From Ascaphus truei (lineage: Eukaryota > Chordata > Amphibia > Anura > Ascaphidae), in the NCBI GenBank assembly GCA_036426205.1, contig CM071571.1:117353706-117417705 (forward strand): 64,000 bases of DNA, written 5' to 3'. Below the pieces are notes generated by a model. The model was given only the letters and a program-made list of their open reading frames with translations, did not search any database and was not told the DNA's origin. Below, one piece after another: positions 21,848 to 32,600 of the stretch. The position numbers were made by a program, and so were the translations under genes. The stretch's first letter is position 1. Every line of letters starts with the position of its first letter.

Positions 21848-22245
21848 TTTGTAACAATTTTTTTATTGGACACGTTCACATATAAAAGTACATACAGAAA
21901 TGTCACGAGCCCGCAACATTTCAACTCAATACAATCAGGTGGTGACCAGTAACATTTTCACGTTTTCCATAGGGGGAAAAGAGAGAGAGGGGGGGGGCAG
22001 GAGGGGAGGGAGAGAGGGTAACAAACAAGTGAGGAGGAGGGGGGGGGTAAAGGTACGTCCAGAGGCTTCCTTGATTCTCTCACCTGCTGTCTGGAGGGGA
22101 CTAAAGGTCTAGGTGGTTGGCCTTTTTGGGCTTTATCTCTCTAACCATGTGTTCCGAAATTGAGGCATCTTCTTTTGGAGCATAGCTGTCAGCTTCTCCA
22201 TAGTCATGACCTCATTGATTCTTCTGACTACTGTAGTTCTCGAGT
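21848..22245 (-). pseudogene. L1-type LINE 3' end, minus strand
   Basis: On the minus strand, 22235 down to about 22150 encodes the last residues of an L1 ORF2 (VMTMEKLTAMLQKKMPQFR, ending W-L-E-R and a stop). This corresponds to VMSMEKLTANLK in the plus-strand copy at 11.36 kb. The 3' UTR follows and ends with AATAAA near 21862, followed by a tail rich in A (T on the plus strand). It includes a purine-rich G tract at 21973-22050. It is strongly 5'-truncated. Confidence 0.65.
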
Positions 22246-22262
22246 GGGGCTTAACCTGTTTC

Positions 22263-22935
22263 TGTCAGGAATCCGCTACGCGGTTTACTGGTTGCCTTAC
22301 CTTGCAGACCGGTGCAGTTCTGGAACAGCTCTCCTGATGTTTGCTGCAGCCTGGATTCACTCACCAAAGCTATACACACTCCCTCTGGTATCTACTGCAG
22401 CTGTGCAGCCTATCACTGCAACCTAGACTTGCATTCACTCATTGGAGCAGTACCTTCACACCCCCGCTGGGGATTGGCCCGCTGGCCTTTAAGTACTGCT
22501 TTCCCATAATGCTCCCTGCCGAGCATAGTCCTTACCGGATGTCACCAACTGTTCTGCCACAAGCTCTTGCTTGTTCTCTTGTGCTGAAGCGGAGGTTTCC
22601 CTTGCGTCCTTCAGCTTCCTGTTCTCCTGTGCTGAAGCAGAGGTTTCGTCCCTGCGTCCTTCAGCCTCCTGGATTCCTGCACTGAAGCGGAGGTTTTGCC
22701 CCTGCGTCCTTCAGTCTCCTGGATTCCTGCACTGAAGCGGAGGTTTCCCTGTGTATCTACAGCTTCCTGGTTCCTGGGGCCTACTCTTTCCCTAATCTAG
22801 AGAGGCCGTGTCCTGGTTCCTGCGCTGCTACAGAGGATTCCCTAGCCCGCTCAGGACTCTTGCGCTGTAGCACTGGTTTAACCGTGCAGCTAGGCGGTGT
22901 GTAAATCTGGTCTGTCTTCCACCTCCTGAGACCAG
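22263..22935 (+). mobile_element. LTR-like leader with 50-bp subrepeats
   Basis: The segment begins TGTCAGGAATCCGC, a start resembling the minus-strand LTR end at 63118 (TGTAAGGAATCCG). It contains four subrepeats of about 50 bp at 22575-22775 with ctgaagcggaggtttccc and ctgcgtccttcagc. It precedes the long frames starting at 22940. An LTR or 5' leader of a retroelement is the best guess. The 3' boundary and primer binding site were not identified. Confidence 0.45.
22575..22775. repeat. Four tandem subrepeats, period about 50 bp
   Basis: Units start near 22581, 22629, 22680 and 22731 and share ctgaagcggaggttt and gcgtccttcag. The 62678-62858 repeat carries a related reverse-complement phrase (gcgcttcagcacag). 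Confidence 0.8.
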
Positions 22936-22939
22936 TACC

Positions 22940-24010
22940 ATGGTCCATGGTCGCCGCACGCGCAGAGGCCACCCCCGCGCTCCTAAGCTGAAGCGGGGTT
23001 TTCCTGACTCCCTGTTGCCGAACTCCTACTTGGACAATGTTTATTCTGACGTCTCCTGTCCTGACCCTGGCTTGTACAAAGACGATGCTGTCTTCTCCAA
23101 TCCTGACCCTGCTACGTACGACTATGAACTGCGCAATCCGGATCAGCCTGCGAGGTTTAAGGTCGGTGCTTTTACAACCCTACCTCAGCCACGCGGTCCG
23201 ACCCGAGTTTGTGGCGAGCACAACCGTGACAGTATGCTCGGCCCCACAAACTCGGACCGTCCTGTGGTGAGGGTTGGTAAGTTTCTGTCTGAACTCCTGT
23301 CCCGGCCTGCAGACCAGTCCCAGTACCTATGCGAAATACTACCTCGGATGGAAGATCCGTTTATGTTTGAAGGTTTAACCCCTTTGCAAAAAAAATGCCG
23401 TAAGGATCTCATTATGAAGGCTTACTGCCTCAAGGACTTAAAACAGCTTCTGGCCGCTAGTGTTCACTTCCCTGATTCCCCTTTATCCTGGGATAATGTG
23501 AACCCTGTGAAACTGGCCAACGCCCGTAATACACTCCATGCCCTGGCCTTATCATTGGACATTCACGTAGTACCAGAGGACCCTCTCCTCATGTTGGCTC
23601 ACGCACAAAACATACTCTGTATACTTTCCATAACATTGGACATTTGCATAAGAGAACAGGATTCCCTCCTCGCCAGCTGCGCTGACGCTTGGCGGTCCCG
23701 CTCTGCTACCAGTCCTGTCGCTAAACCTGGGGACATACCTCCCTCTCCAGGAAATGACAAAACTGTCCCACTAGCTTTGCTCCCCAACGTAGTAACTATC
23801 ACGGTCCCTAGCCCTGATTGTTTGCCCAGGTTCCCTGATTCCAATGATATGTCTACTGTAACCCCAGCCAATCAGGCCTGTGAGGCTTCCCCGTCAGAGA
23901 AAGAATCCCTAAGTTCTGTTCCCAGGGTCATTTCTGTATTAACCCCTGTGGGTCAGCTCTCTGAGTTTCCTTTGTTCTCTGTTCTCTGTCAGCCATGGTC
24001 ACGGCTCTAG
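22940..24010 (+). CDS. Unidentified 356-codon frame, probable retroelement protein
   Basis: The frame opens at ATG 22940 (accATGG, strong Kozak context) and is open for 356 codons. That is long for this window. The N-terminus is basic (GRRTRRGHPRAPKLKRGF). A DPG/NPDP-rich segment follows, then a possible helical region around residues 145-235 (LTPLQKKCRKDLIMKAY, ARNTLHALALSLDI). The C-terminus is Pro/Ser-rich. No zinc knuckle, DSG protease or RT motif is visible. It follows an LTR-like leader, so a gag-like or accessory product of an LTR retrotransposon is possible. I do not recognise the family, and a captured host gene is not excluded. Confidence 0.45.
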   Translation: MVHGRRTRRGHPRAPKLKRGFPDSLLPNSYLDNVYSDVSCPDPGLYKDDAVFSNPDPATYDYELRNPDQPARFKVGAFTTLPQPRGPTRVCGEHNRDSMLGPTNSDRPVVRVGKFLSELLSRPADQSQYLCEILPRMEDPFMFEGLTPLQKKCRKDLIMKAYCLKDLKQLLAASVHFPDSPLSWDNVNPVKLANARNTLHALALSLDIHVVPEDPLLMLAHAQNILCILSITLDICIREQDSLLASCADAWRSRSATSPVAKPGDIPPSPGNDKTVPLALLPNVVTITVPSPDCLPRFPDSNDMSTVTPANQACEASPSEKESLSSVPRVISVLTPVGQLSEFPLFSVLCQPWSRL

Positions 24011-25491
24011 CTCCAGAGGAGAAATCCCTTGTCTTCCCCAATTCAGAGAGAAGTCTCCCTATGTTCTACTCTCAGGTATGGTCTGAATTAACCCCTGTAA
24101 ATTCTTGCTGCCTCCAAGTTAATGCCTTCGTTTTAGCCTCAGAGAGTGAGTCCACAAGTCAGACAGCAGAGGTTGCATTGAAGGACTCCCCTAACCTTAC
24201 GGATTCCTTAGAAATTCTTTGCTATAAATCCCCTGCTTCAGCTCATGTTTCCGCAGTCTCGCCTCCGGAGACTTCAGCTAAAGTTCTGGTTCCTGTAAAA
24301 TGTATTCAGGAGTCAGGTTTTTCCCTAAGCTTGGTCGCAGAGTTCCTCCTCCCGGGTATTTCACTGAACCAGCCTGTCGCCCAGAGAGCGGTGGTCCCTG
24401 CTTCAGCGCATAGTCCCCACATTGTGGAATCTGCAGTCATTTCTGGTTTCCCAGACAATCCTTACCAAATACCTACTTCAGAGACCAGTACAGTTAGGTT
24501 TAACCCCTGTGTACTGTCTGTGTTCTCCTCCTCTCTAAGCTTAGGATTAAAAGCATACAGTAGTCTGTATGTCTCTCCTGGGGTTCATGTTGTGTTCCCA
24601 GGAATGTTTGCTGACACACGGCTTTCTCTCAAAAGTGACGCTTTTTCATATATACTAGTAAGAAGCCTGCACACTGTTTCCCCTCTCGCTGAATTGTGTC
24701 TTACTGGTCCTGAGACTCTGAGAGGTAATGATTCTCCTCCAGATTCTGAATCTCTTCCTACAATGGTTATCCTGGCTGGGGGTCCCCCTGATTTCTCTGT
24801 CCAGGCTAATCCTTCAGGGTTCAGCATATCTGTAGTCACTCCCTTAGTACTGTCTGAGGTCACCATACATATATTACAAGTCTTGGGGTTTAAATCTGAG
24901 CTATTTAGCTGTCCTGCCTTTGCTGAAACCCAGTCCCTCAGTACTGTGTCTAAATATGCCCCAGCTAACATGGGGTTACTCTGGGAAGAAATTAAAGCTC
25001 CTGTCTTAAAGGGTATTTTTTCTCACATGTCCAGCAAATCTAGAACCTCAGTAATTGTTTCTAAGTCACTTATCAATACATCTGATTTTTTCTCTAATCA
25101 AACCCAGACACCCTCACTATCGGTTAGGAGTCCTGGGATCAGAGATTTTGCACTAGAAAACACACCTATTCCTGTTTTTGTCAGGTTAGGTACCCCTGTG
25201 GTTAGGGCCATTGCAGTTTTGGAAAAGACTCCTTGTACTCCTAAGGTGCCTGTCATTAAGAGTTTTCATAGTTCATACTTGCTGCTTGTTGATTCTCAGG
25301 TCTCTGTCACTGAGGTACACATATCGTCCTTGTTAAGCACATCGTGTCCAGAAGTTAGAGCTTCTGCAACTGCTTCCCCAGCCACAATCTCTCGGGCCTT
25401 CTCGAGCTCCCAATACCACTGCAGGAACTGCTTTATCTCCAAGATCGCCACAGAAGACAGATCGATCTTCTGGATCACCACCGCTGAATAA
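23995..25491 (+). CDS. Unidentified 498-codon frame overlapping the previous one
   Basis: ATG at 23995 (gccATGG, strong Kozak context) lies 13 bases before the previous frame's stop, in the -1 frame relative to it. The product is Ser-, Pro- and Val-rich, with loosely repeated phrases (ELTPVNS here, VLTPVGQ just before the junction). This suggests that both frames were once one reading frame of about 850 codons broken by a single indel. Alternatively the overlap could be a genuine dicistronic or frameshift arrangement. No catalytic or membrane motif was recognised. The last 65 codons overlap an antisense frame. Confidence 0.4.
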   Translation: MVTALAPEEKSLVFPNSERSLPMFYSQVWSELTPVNSCCLQVNAFVLASESESTSQTAEVALKDSPNLTDSLEILCYKSPASAHVSAVSPPETSAKVLVPVKCIQESGFSLSLVAEFLLPGISLNQPVAQRAVVPASAHSPHIVESAVISGFPDNPYQIPTSETSTVRFNPCVLSVFSSSLSLGLKAYSSLYVSPGVHVVFPGMFADTRLSLKSDAFSYILVRSLHTVSPLAELCLTGPETLRGNDSPPDSESLPTMVILAGGPPDFSVQANPSGFSISVVTPLVLSEVTIHILQVLGFKSELFSCPAFAETQSLSTVSKYAPANMGLLWEEIKAPVLKGIFSHMSSKSRTSVIVSKSLINTSDFFSNQTQTPSLSVRSPGIRDFALENTPIPVFVRLGTPVVRAIAVLEKTPCTPKVPVIKSFHSSYLLLVDSQVSVTEVHISSLLSTSCPEVRASATASPATISRAFSSSQYHCRNCFISKIATEDRSIFWITTAE

Positions 25492-25997
25492 ATCTCTGGA
25501 GGCAGAACCGATGAGATGACCTCTGGATCGGGAACGGTGGAAGTACCATCCAGTACCTCTACAAGTGATGCACCCACGCTGCTCCTTTGTCCGGGAACTT
25601 GTACCTCAGTCATACCATGGGGACCGGGACTCCTTCCCGGGGATGTAGTTGATGAAATTTGGCAGTACTCCCCCAGGTAGCGACTGGCATCCTGGATAAT
25701 GCAGGTTTGTTGCTGCTCCATCGCGGAGAAGGAAAAGGACTTGACACCTCCATCATCGGCCAGTTTGGAGACAGGTAAGTCTTCTTTGAGATCGTAGGAC
25801 GGAGTGGGAATAGACGGGGAGCTTTCCTCCTGGGCATCGACTCCCAATAACCCCGCTCCGGAGTCAGAACTTATGGAGTAATGTTCTCCGCAGTAGTCAA
25901 AGTCCATAACTCGTTGACCAGGGTGGAACAGATTTACGCTCCAGGGCGTAAAGGCTCCGCAATTCCTCCGGTTGTACAATAGTCGCGGGGTGATCAA
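25296..25997 (-). CDS. Unidentified 233-codon antisense frame
   Basis: On the minus strand a frame runs from ATG 25997 to 25296. An internal Met in MDFDYCGEHYSISSDSGAG is an alternative start. The composition is natural-looking: acidic and Ser-rich at first, then a likely helix near the end (ILEIKQFLQWYWELEKAREI). It may be a fragment of a gag-like protein or a host-derived sequence in a retroelement facing the plus-strand frames. The overlap at 25296-25491 means that at least one of the two frames is not coding there. A foldback repeat follows on its upstream side. Confidence 0.4.
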   Translation of the reverse strand: MITPRLLYNRRNCGAFTPWSVNLFHPGQRVMDFDYCGEHYSISSDSGAGLLGVDAQEESSPSIPTPSYDLKEDLPVSKLADDGGVKSFSFSAMEQQQTCIIQDASRYLGEYCQISSTTSPGRSPGPHGMTEVQVPGQRSSVGASLVEVLDGTSTVPDPEVISSVLPPEIYSAVVIQKIDLSSVAILEIKQFLQWYWELEKAREIVAGEAVAEALTSGHDVLNKDDMCTSVTET

Positions 25998-26010
25998 AGG
26001 CCTTCAGCCT

Positions 26011-26166
26011 CACTGCTTCCCAATTTAAAGGCCCCGTTATGGGTTGCTGGTATCACTCATCCTGGTTTAAATCCCCCGATCATATGCCCTGTGACACGGG
26101 ATAATTTAAACATGGCCACTGGGATACCGGCACCCCATAATGGGGCCTGTAACTTGGGAAGCAGTG
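26011..26166. repeat. Foldback repeat, arms about 44 bp
   Basis: The left arm 26011-26054 (cactgcttcccaatttaaag, ggccccgttatggg) pairs imperfectly with 26123-26166. The tail to about 26345 contains gcgatcgcctgttagag, also seen after the foldback at 5161-5336. It is the same repeat family. Confidence 0.75.
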
Positions 26167-26359
26167 GGTCCCCAGACCTGAAAATGAAGCAGATCAGCTC
26201 CGGAGACCCCCTGATTCAATACTGCAAGATTAAAATCAAAACCTCGCGATCGCCTGTTAGAGGCGAGCAGGTAGAGGGACTGATTCAGTCTATCTCTTAC
26301 TGCGTGTCTCCTACAGAGGTAGGATTCACACAGCAGGGACCCCTTCTGTGTTAATCCAA

Positions 26360-27120
26360 TGGGCCATTAGTCTGCTGTGGACCATATTCTGGGGTATTTG
26401 GGGAATTGGCCGTGATTTGGGATTGTGATGTGGCTGCATTGGTACCTTCACATGGTTGGTGGCTAGAAATGTTTTGGCTACAGGATTGAACTAAATGACC
26501 AATACTTATGAGAAGAAAAATATATAGTCATAAACTAAAAAATGTTTCAGGTTGGATGTGGATTGGCGCTTCTTTGTCTGCTAACTCCCATCCAGAACCT
26601 GAAATACAGTAGGTCAAGATATGAAAGAGAAGCACACAATTCTGAATGAGCCACAACATTTTTCACAAATAAGAAAAGGCCATGATTCACAAAGTTGAGT
26701 AAAAGCTTTGCATATCTCTAGAAATCATCTAAAGTGTAGGCCTGCATTTTACAATTCTTTGGGGCCTATTCTAGTATCTTCAAAAAGTAACTCATTGAGC
26801 ATTTTGAGCACTTCTCGAATGAGTTTGCATACTGTATGTAGCTATTCATAAAGCTTTGATAGCATGCCAAACTCGCTTGAGAAGTGCTTCTCTACGATTG
26901 GTCTCACTTCCGCTCAGACAAACTGTGCGGGAGCTCAAAAAATGCTCAAACTTGCATTTTCTTTAAATAACGAACAATTCTAGTATCTCCGAGAATCACA
27001 TCGCGGCTGCAACTCACAAGCTACTCGCAGGTTCTCATGGGATCCGCAATATGACTCTGAAGAAAACAGATTGAAGCCAGGAGTCTCTAGAGCTGCCCCG
27101 CATTAATATCAGCTCCGGAG
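26360..27120. other. No gene; small inverted repeat near 26.8 kb
   Basis: gagcacttctcgaatgagtttg (26805) is the near complement of caaactcgcttgagaagtgctt (26876), forming a hairpin of about 22 bp. It lies in sequence that also repeats ttctagtatct (26771, 26980). Nothing else was recognised. Confidence 0.45.
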
Positions 27121-27800
27121 ACCCAATGCTAGCCGCTAAGGCAATGAAGGGGTAAACACTAGTGTCCATTTTATTGGGGGTAGCGGTGGTGGGTGAAGGT
27201 GATATTTGGTCCACGGTGGGTGTTTATGTCTACCGGGATTGTTGCGGGAGGAGTTCACCCCTTCATTACCTTAGCGTTTTCTACCAGCAAGGTAATGAAG
27301 TGTTAACTCCTCCTGCTACCCACCAGGTAGGCATAAACACCCACCATGGGCCAAATACCACCTTCACCCACCCCCTCCCCCCAATAAACATTAAAACACA
27401 ATACAAACATAATACTAGCCAATACACCCATTGATTGCAAGTGTGGTTACCTATGCCCTCAATGGAAGCAAAGATAACCCCAATAGCAATGAATGGGCAC
27501 ACTACTACCCACTCCCTCTACCCTTGACAATCCCTCCCCCCTAACATATACAGTACAGTAATGGGCAAAATCCCGATTATCCAGATCTGGAAAATAGCGC
27601 ATTTGTCCATTAAAAATAAAACATCCAGCCATCATAAAGTAAATTAAGGTTGGATTTACCCCTGCCAGGATGAAGGCTGCCCTCGTCCTCATCACCATCC
27701 TCCACATTCTCCTCATCCTCCTTGGGCAGCAACATTAAAATAAAAATTCGAACTACTGGCCACTAACCCCTTAATTACCTTAGTGGTTAGTAAACTGCAA
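27121..27800. repeat. Foldback-family element with arms of about 100 bp
   Basis: Bases 27171-27270 and about 27290-27388 are mutually complementary (ttattgggggtagcggtgg against ctccccccaataa, and tgtttatgtctacc against ggtaggcataaaca). They centre on cattaccttagcg...gcaaggtaatg. The same core occurs at 5040-5090 and again at 27770-27790 (aattaccttagtggttag), which probably marks the far end of the element. It has no coding capacity. Confidence 0.75.
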
Positions 27801-28001
27801 TTTCTTCCAAGCGGGCAATACGTTCTCCTGGTTGGCACCATGTTCTTCCACGCGACCAAGATGGTTGAAAGGCGGAGAGGCAGAGCGCAGGTGCAGAGTT
27901 GTCAGGTTTCAGGGTCTGGAATGTTCTTTGAGTGAGCTAGCAGAGCAGCAGCAATCCTAGTGGACAAGTATGATGGGTACTGCAGGCTTAGAACATGACA
28001 C

Positions 28002-28025
28002 TATATATATATATATATATATATA
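28002..28025. repeat. (TA)n microsatellite
   Basis: Twelve TA units next to the RTE-like fragment. Confidence 0.95.
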
Positions 28026-28109
28026 CACTCCGCATTTCAGCACAATACAGTGTGTTTCATATACTACGATATGTGCATGTATGTATACACATCTCTGTCA
28101 TTATCTTCA

Positions 28110-28560
28110 GTCCTTATCGATCCAGTGGAGGATAAAGGCCTGCCCACAGTTCTTCCAGGTACTGCAGATGCAAGCCTATCTTCTCAACATTGCTCAATTA
28201 CATTTTCTGATTTCATCTTTCTCATTTTACTTTTTCTCATAGTCCTGGTCTTTTAACCATCCCTGGAATCCAGTTGAGTACCATCTTCGACCAACAATGG
28301 TCTTGCGATATGCCTGCCCCGCTGCCATTTTTATTTCTTCAGTCTTGGGATTATGTCACAGACTTTTGTTTGGTTTCAAACCCATTCATTATTTTTCTGT
28401 ATCTACAGGAAATACCAAGCATACAGTACATCTCTCCATAATGCTTTGAGTTGTCTGAAACTTCTGAATTATCTTCACATTATCTTCACATTGAAGGTCC
28501 AAATTCCATATCCATATGTGAGCACAGTAATACTGTAATACATTGGTTGACAACTTTCCT
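28110..28560 (-). pseudogene. RTE-like LINE 3' fragment, minus strand
   Basis: The minus strand reads, across frames, QKFQTTQSIMERC and related phrases. They match the C-terminal reverse transcriptase remnant on the plus strand at 7300-7600 (QKLQTTHRSMEEC), and nucleotide similarity continues past it. Stops and frame changes are frequent. The catalytic region is missing, so it is 5'-truncated. Confidence 0.6.
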
Positions 28561-28569
28561 CTTGAGGCA

Positions 28570-28925
28570 CAGTAGAAGTTTCCCTTTACTAATCAACACT
28601 CGCAAGTCTAACCCATGCCGACTCTTATTTGTCTTTTACTCTACTCACACCTCCATCTGTTTTTCTCCTTCCATTTCACCTCAGAATCATGCTGACTATT
28701 TCAAGACAAAGGTGGATTCCATTCGTCAAAACATCATTTCTGTATCCTCCTCATGTTCTACGCCTTCTCTTCCTAACTCTCCATATTCCTTCCTTTACTC
28801 TTTTTCCTTCCTCATAGAGGTGGATGTGTCACTGGATCCCCTCCCCTCCCTCTACTACTTGCTCTCTTGACCCCATTCTATTCCATCTCCTCAAAACTCT
28901 TGCTCCTACTCTAATCTAATCTAAT
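28570..28925 (+). pseudogene. CR1/L2-like LINE fragment, EN-RT linker
   Basis: The frame 28451-28870 includes ADYFKTKVDSIRQNIIS and a later DPLPSLYYLLS. These resemble the segment between endonuclease and reverse transcriptase in CR1/L2-like LINEs, where helices precede a conserved D-P-L/I-P motif. It ends before any RT catalytic motif. The family is assigned by general resemblance only. Confidence 0.5.
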
Positions 28926-31430
28926 AATGGGATAGTGCTATTGTTGTTATAATTTTTGTTGGTGGGATAATTGAATGAGCGAGCAAGCGAAGTGAAGACT
29001 TTTACTAGACTTTGCGACCTCTTTGGTTGTGCGTTTGTGTTTTTGTTTGTGTGTTTTCACTCTACAGGCCAAACGCTGTGACCAATTCTGATGACATTTT
29101 GTGGGTTTCTTACTGCTATCCTAACTTAGATCTGTCAGTAGTTTCAACCAAATCAGTGCAGCCCCCATCTTGGAATTCCTTTCTTTCCCTCTTTTTGAAG
29201 TGATAAAACAAAAAAATAATCATTCCCCGGATTCTTGATACAAAACAAACCTGTGCGAGGAAATTAAATCATAATGTTAGTCCATGGTATTCAGTATGCA
29301 TCCATGTTTGAATATATTAAAAGATGTAGAAAACACCCTCAGATGATAACTTCAGTATTAACTCTGGCGTTTTCTCACATATAAATGAGTGTTATTACTT
29401 TTTATTATTATTCTAATACATACTTCTTATACAAGCTGTGCTTGTCTGTTCTTTTCGTTTTTGCAATTCAAAGTATTCCCCCCTCCAGGGGAATGCTGGA
29501 CATTGGACTTCTATACCCAGGTCCTTACAGATGGAGCACGATGCCTATAAGTATATTATTCCATAGATCAGAGTAGTTGAGCACAGTTACTTTGTATATG
29601 CTAGAATAATATTGTATTCATGTTTGACAGTGAACCAGTAGAACATTAGAATAGTCATATTATACAATTAGTGTATATATGGTAATATACAGTTTATTCA
29701 TGTTTAGTTTAATGTTCAGTACTATATACTGTAAAATGCTCTTTGTCCTTACTATGATTTAAATGTATTATATTCAAGTGAGATAGGCATCATTATGTAC
29801 AGTCACAACAAGGAGTATTCTATTGGCGTATCCCAGGTAGCACAACGCTGTTAGGGGAATTGTCTAGCAACAGTTGCACTTGGGCTCTTGGCGCCATTTT
29901 TCCGGTCCCCTGTGCCTTAGATGTTTCCCCTGGTGGCTGGTGGGTATATTTAGCAGACAGGTATGACTCCTTTATCTTCTAAAAAAAAAACATGGTCTTC
30001 AAAAGTCCACTGGAGTGACGAATTTCTATTTTTGAATTGCACGGTATAACTGTTCAAACATCACTGCCTTCTTGAGAATAATATGCTTTTGTTTTTCAAC
30101 TTTCGGACAGTTTGTTTCAAATCAGATTGTTACATGGAAGTGTTTTACAGTTTGTGACATTATACTAACCGGATTTCTTTTCAAGTCGCAATAATGTGAG
30201 AGTTGAAGTGATATTTAGTATTTACATTTTTCTTTGACTTCAAGAGAGTACTTGATCACTGTGACAGACAGGACTTTCGAGATAAGTCTGTTGACTCGAC
30301 TATCAGCGGAAAAAACTAGACTTATTTATAGACTTGTATAATATCACAAAATAATGCGAGAAGTAAATTGACCAGACATTACCTTAACACTGTTAACTGA
30401 AGTTTGCCAATGCAAGGATAATTTGCTGACAAAATCCACAAAGTGATGGTGTTTCAATTCCTCCAACTTCCCCCCGCCCCCCTCCCACCTCTGTGTTGCA
30501 TACAGTGTTATGAATCTTTGTCCTTTTAGGTTAACTCACCCATCTCACAATGCAGTATATAATACAGAGTTTCTCTAGTACTTGTAATTAGTGTATGTGG
30601 TGCCGACACTTTTCTGTGGCTTCTCTGGGGTGTATTTGGTAAGAATTGAGGATGCCATGAATGAGATACCGATCTTTCAATATTCTTAGGACATACTATA
30701 CGTTACGTAAGGATGGAAGTGGTGAAAATAAGGCCACGCTGCTCCTTTAGGTATTAAATGAGAAAAGGAAATTCATCTTTATGATAGTATTTATTACTGC
30801 TATTATTTTTAGGTTCTATGGGGAATGTTGGGGTTATGTGAAGTTAGAACTCTGAGAGAAAAAGCACTTAGCCAACAGAAATGCACTTCAAACTTGTCCT
30901 CTTATTACCATGAATTATGTTCATATAATGTTTAGAGAATATTTAGGCATTGAAAACACAAGGGCAAAGCTTTTTTTTTTTTTTTAGTTTTTTAGCCCAA
31001 AGCATGCATAAATGTAATTAAGACAAATTATAATAATAAAATGTCCTTTTTTCAACACATGCAACCAGTAAATAAAGTGTTTTTCTAGACAAAAAATAAT
31101 ATATGTGTGAGTGGCTGAAAGAAGCAAGTCTATTATTAGGCAATGATCACATAAGCACAATGAAAAGAACTGGAAAGTATTGTCAGAGGACTGGGAAATA
31201 AATCAGATGACCTTCAGAAATATTAAACAGAATTTTAACCAGAAAAATGGAAAAATACTATTTAGGCATTATTATTGTCTGCTGCCTCTATATGTGCACA
31301 AAAGATCATTTGAAATCGTCTTGATTGCCTTTTACTTTTTTTTTTTTATAAATGCTTTCAAAAATATATTTAGTATAATAGTAAAGTGCTGACCACGGAA
31401 CAATATATAAAATATTAAATGATTGATCTC
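28926..31430. other. About 2.5 kb of AT-rich sequence without recognisable genes
   Basis: It contains a GT-rich patch at 29020-29070, a CT/C-rich patch at 30465-30490 and a poly-T run near 30970. The small frames are chance-length. I see no TIRs or LTRs. It may be old unique sequence. Confidence 0.45.
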
Positions 31431-31434
31431 CAAG

Positions 31435-32600
31435 GCTAGTGTTGGAGCAATGTGACTATACCAAACTAATTCCTGTCAAACCAGTATTGATATCAATAAA
31501 TCCACCAATGATATTAAATAGCACTTGGCCTCAGCTTAGGGCGCTCAACCAGATAGTGTGATAAATTCAAATAATAAACAATAAACAACAATTAGTATCA
31601 CATATGTAAAAAGCATAAAATATATTAATAAAATCCAGAGAGTTTAAAGTCCAGTCTTGATGGTGCTGATATCTTCTAATATGGGAAACAACCCAACATT
31701 CCACAGTGGTACTAGAAAAGTTAAAAACTAGAGAGAAGTGCACACCTCATGGTGTAGTATTTGAATCTTTACTGAGCGAAAATAGATTAAAATGCACTTA
31801 CAACAAGTAAATGCATCAAAAGCACTGAATAAAAGCACTTCCGTGGTCTCTGTAGTCAGGAACTGTCTGCAGGGCTCCTCTCACTCTGCCTGACGCGTCC
31901 ATCAGGTTTTTATATCCGGACACACTCCTCCGAAGTTGCAGTGCGTCCGCACCACGTGGGGGTAGCATCGCTGCGTCACTCTGTCCCTCCGTCGTGACGT
32001 TAGTTTGATCCAGGCATCCAACACCAGAGTGAAGCAGGGAGGAGCAAGGAGGATTGACTAACTCCCGTTGACTTCGCAGCCTTCTCCACGGGCTCTCCTT
32101 CCCCTTCACTCATGCCCCGGCTACTCCCACGGATCTCATGAACCAACAAAAACCACCCTACGCATTTCAAGGCGTTAACTTCTTCGTCAGGGGTGTGGTT
32201 TACGTTGGCATTGCAATCCTTTAGAAACCCTTTGCATATAAAATAATTAATGTAATATAAGGTACATATAAGTAAAGGTATATAATATGTCACTAACCTG
32301 CAAACATATTGTAGTACTCATATTTGGTGAACATATAGGCATGATATCAACCAATTAGTACTTAGAAATGATATATTCTATAAATAATAAATACTTAAAA
32401 CAACTTCTCATGATACAGGAATGAATAAACCATGGGGGAACCTCTCAGTCCCCAATAGTTCAATTTTAGGTAACCTTTATGGCATAAATATGTAAACAGT
32501 ATATCACTAAAATAACCATAGATCAGCTTGGAAACATTAAAAAAAATTACATATAAATATAAAATATAAAAAATAATATATAAAATATCCCAGAGTCAGT
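31435..32600 (-). mobile_element. Penelope-like element 3' region
   Basis: This is the minus-strand 3' part of the element whose endonuclease lies at 32600-35012. From the end of the coding remnant there is an AT-rich stretch (32.6 to 32.25 kb), then the hammerhead-like motif, then a GC-rich tail (32.15 to 31.84 kb), then AT-rich sequence. The same order is seen at 8-9.3 kb and 63.2-64 kb without attached coding sequence. Frames inside are shadows. Confidence 0.6.
32151..32197 (-). ncRNA. Hammerhead-like motif of the Penelope-like element
   Basis: On the minus strand: ACACCC, CTGACGA (32184-32190, intact core), extra A, an imperfect stem II (GAAG...CCTT), GAAA, TGCGTA, GGGTGG. Stem I forms at least ACCC/GGGT. 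GAAA is followed by a possible two-pair stem III with a G-U wobble and a GUA cleavage site. It lies about 400 bp downstream of endonuclease remnants on the same strand, as in known Penelope elements with hammerheads. The extra A, shared with the other copies, makes activity uncertain. Confidence 0.6.

Noticed and set aside
22940..25491. Host multi-exon gene
   Set aside because: Intronless, next to an LTR-like leader, with no recognised domain or splice signals. Retained as an unidentified, probably retroelement, product.
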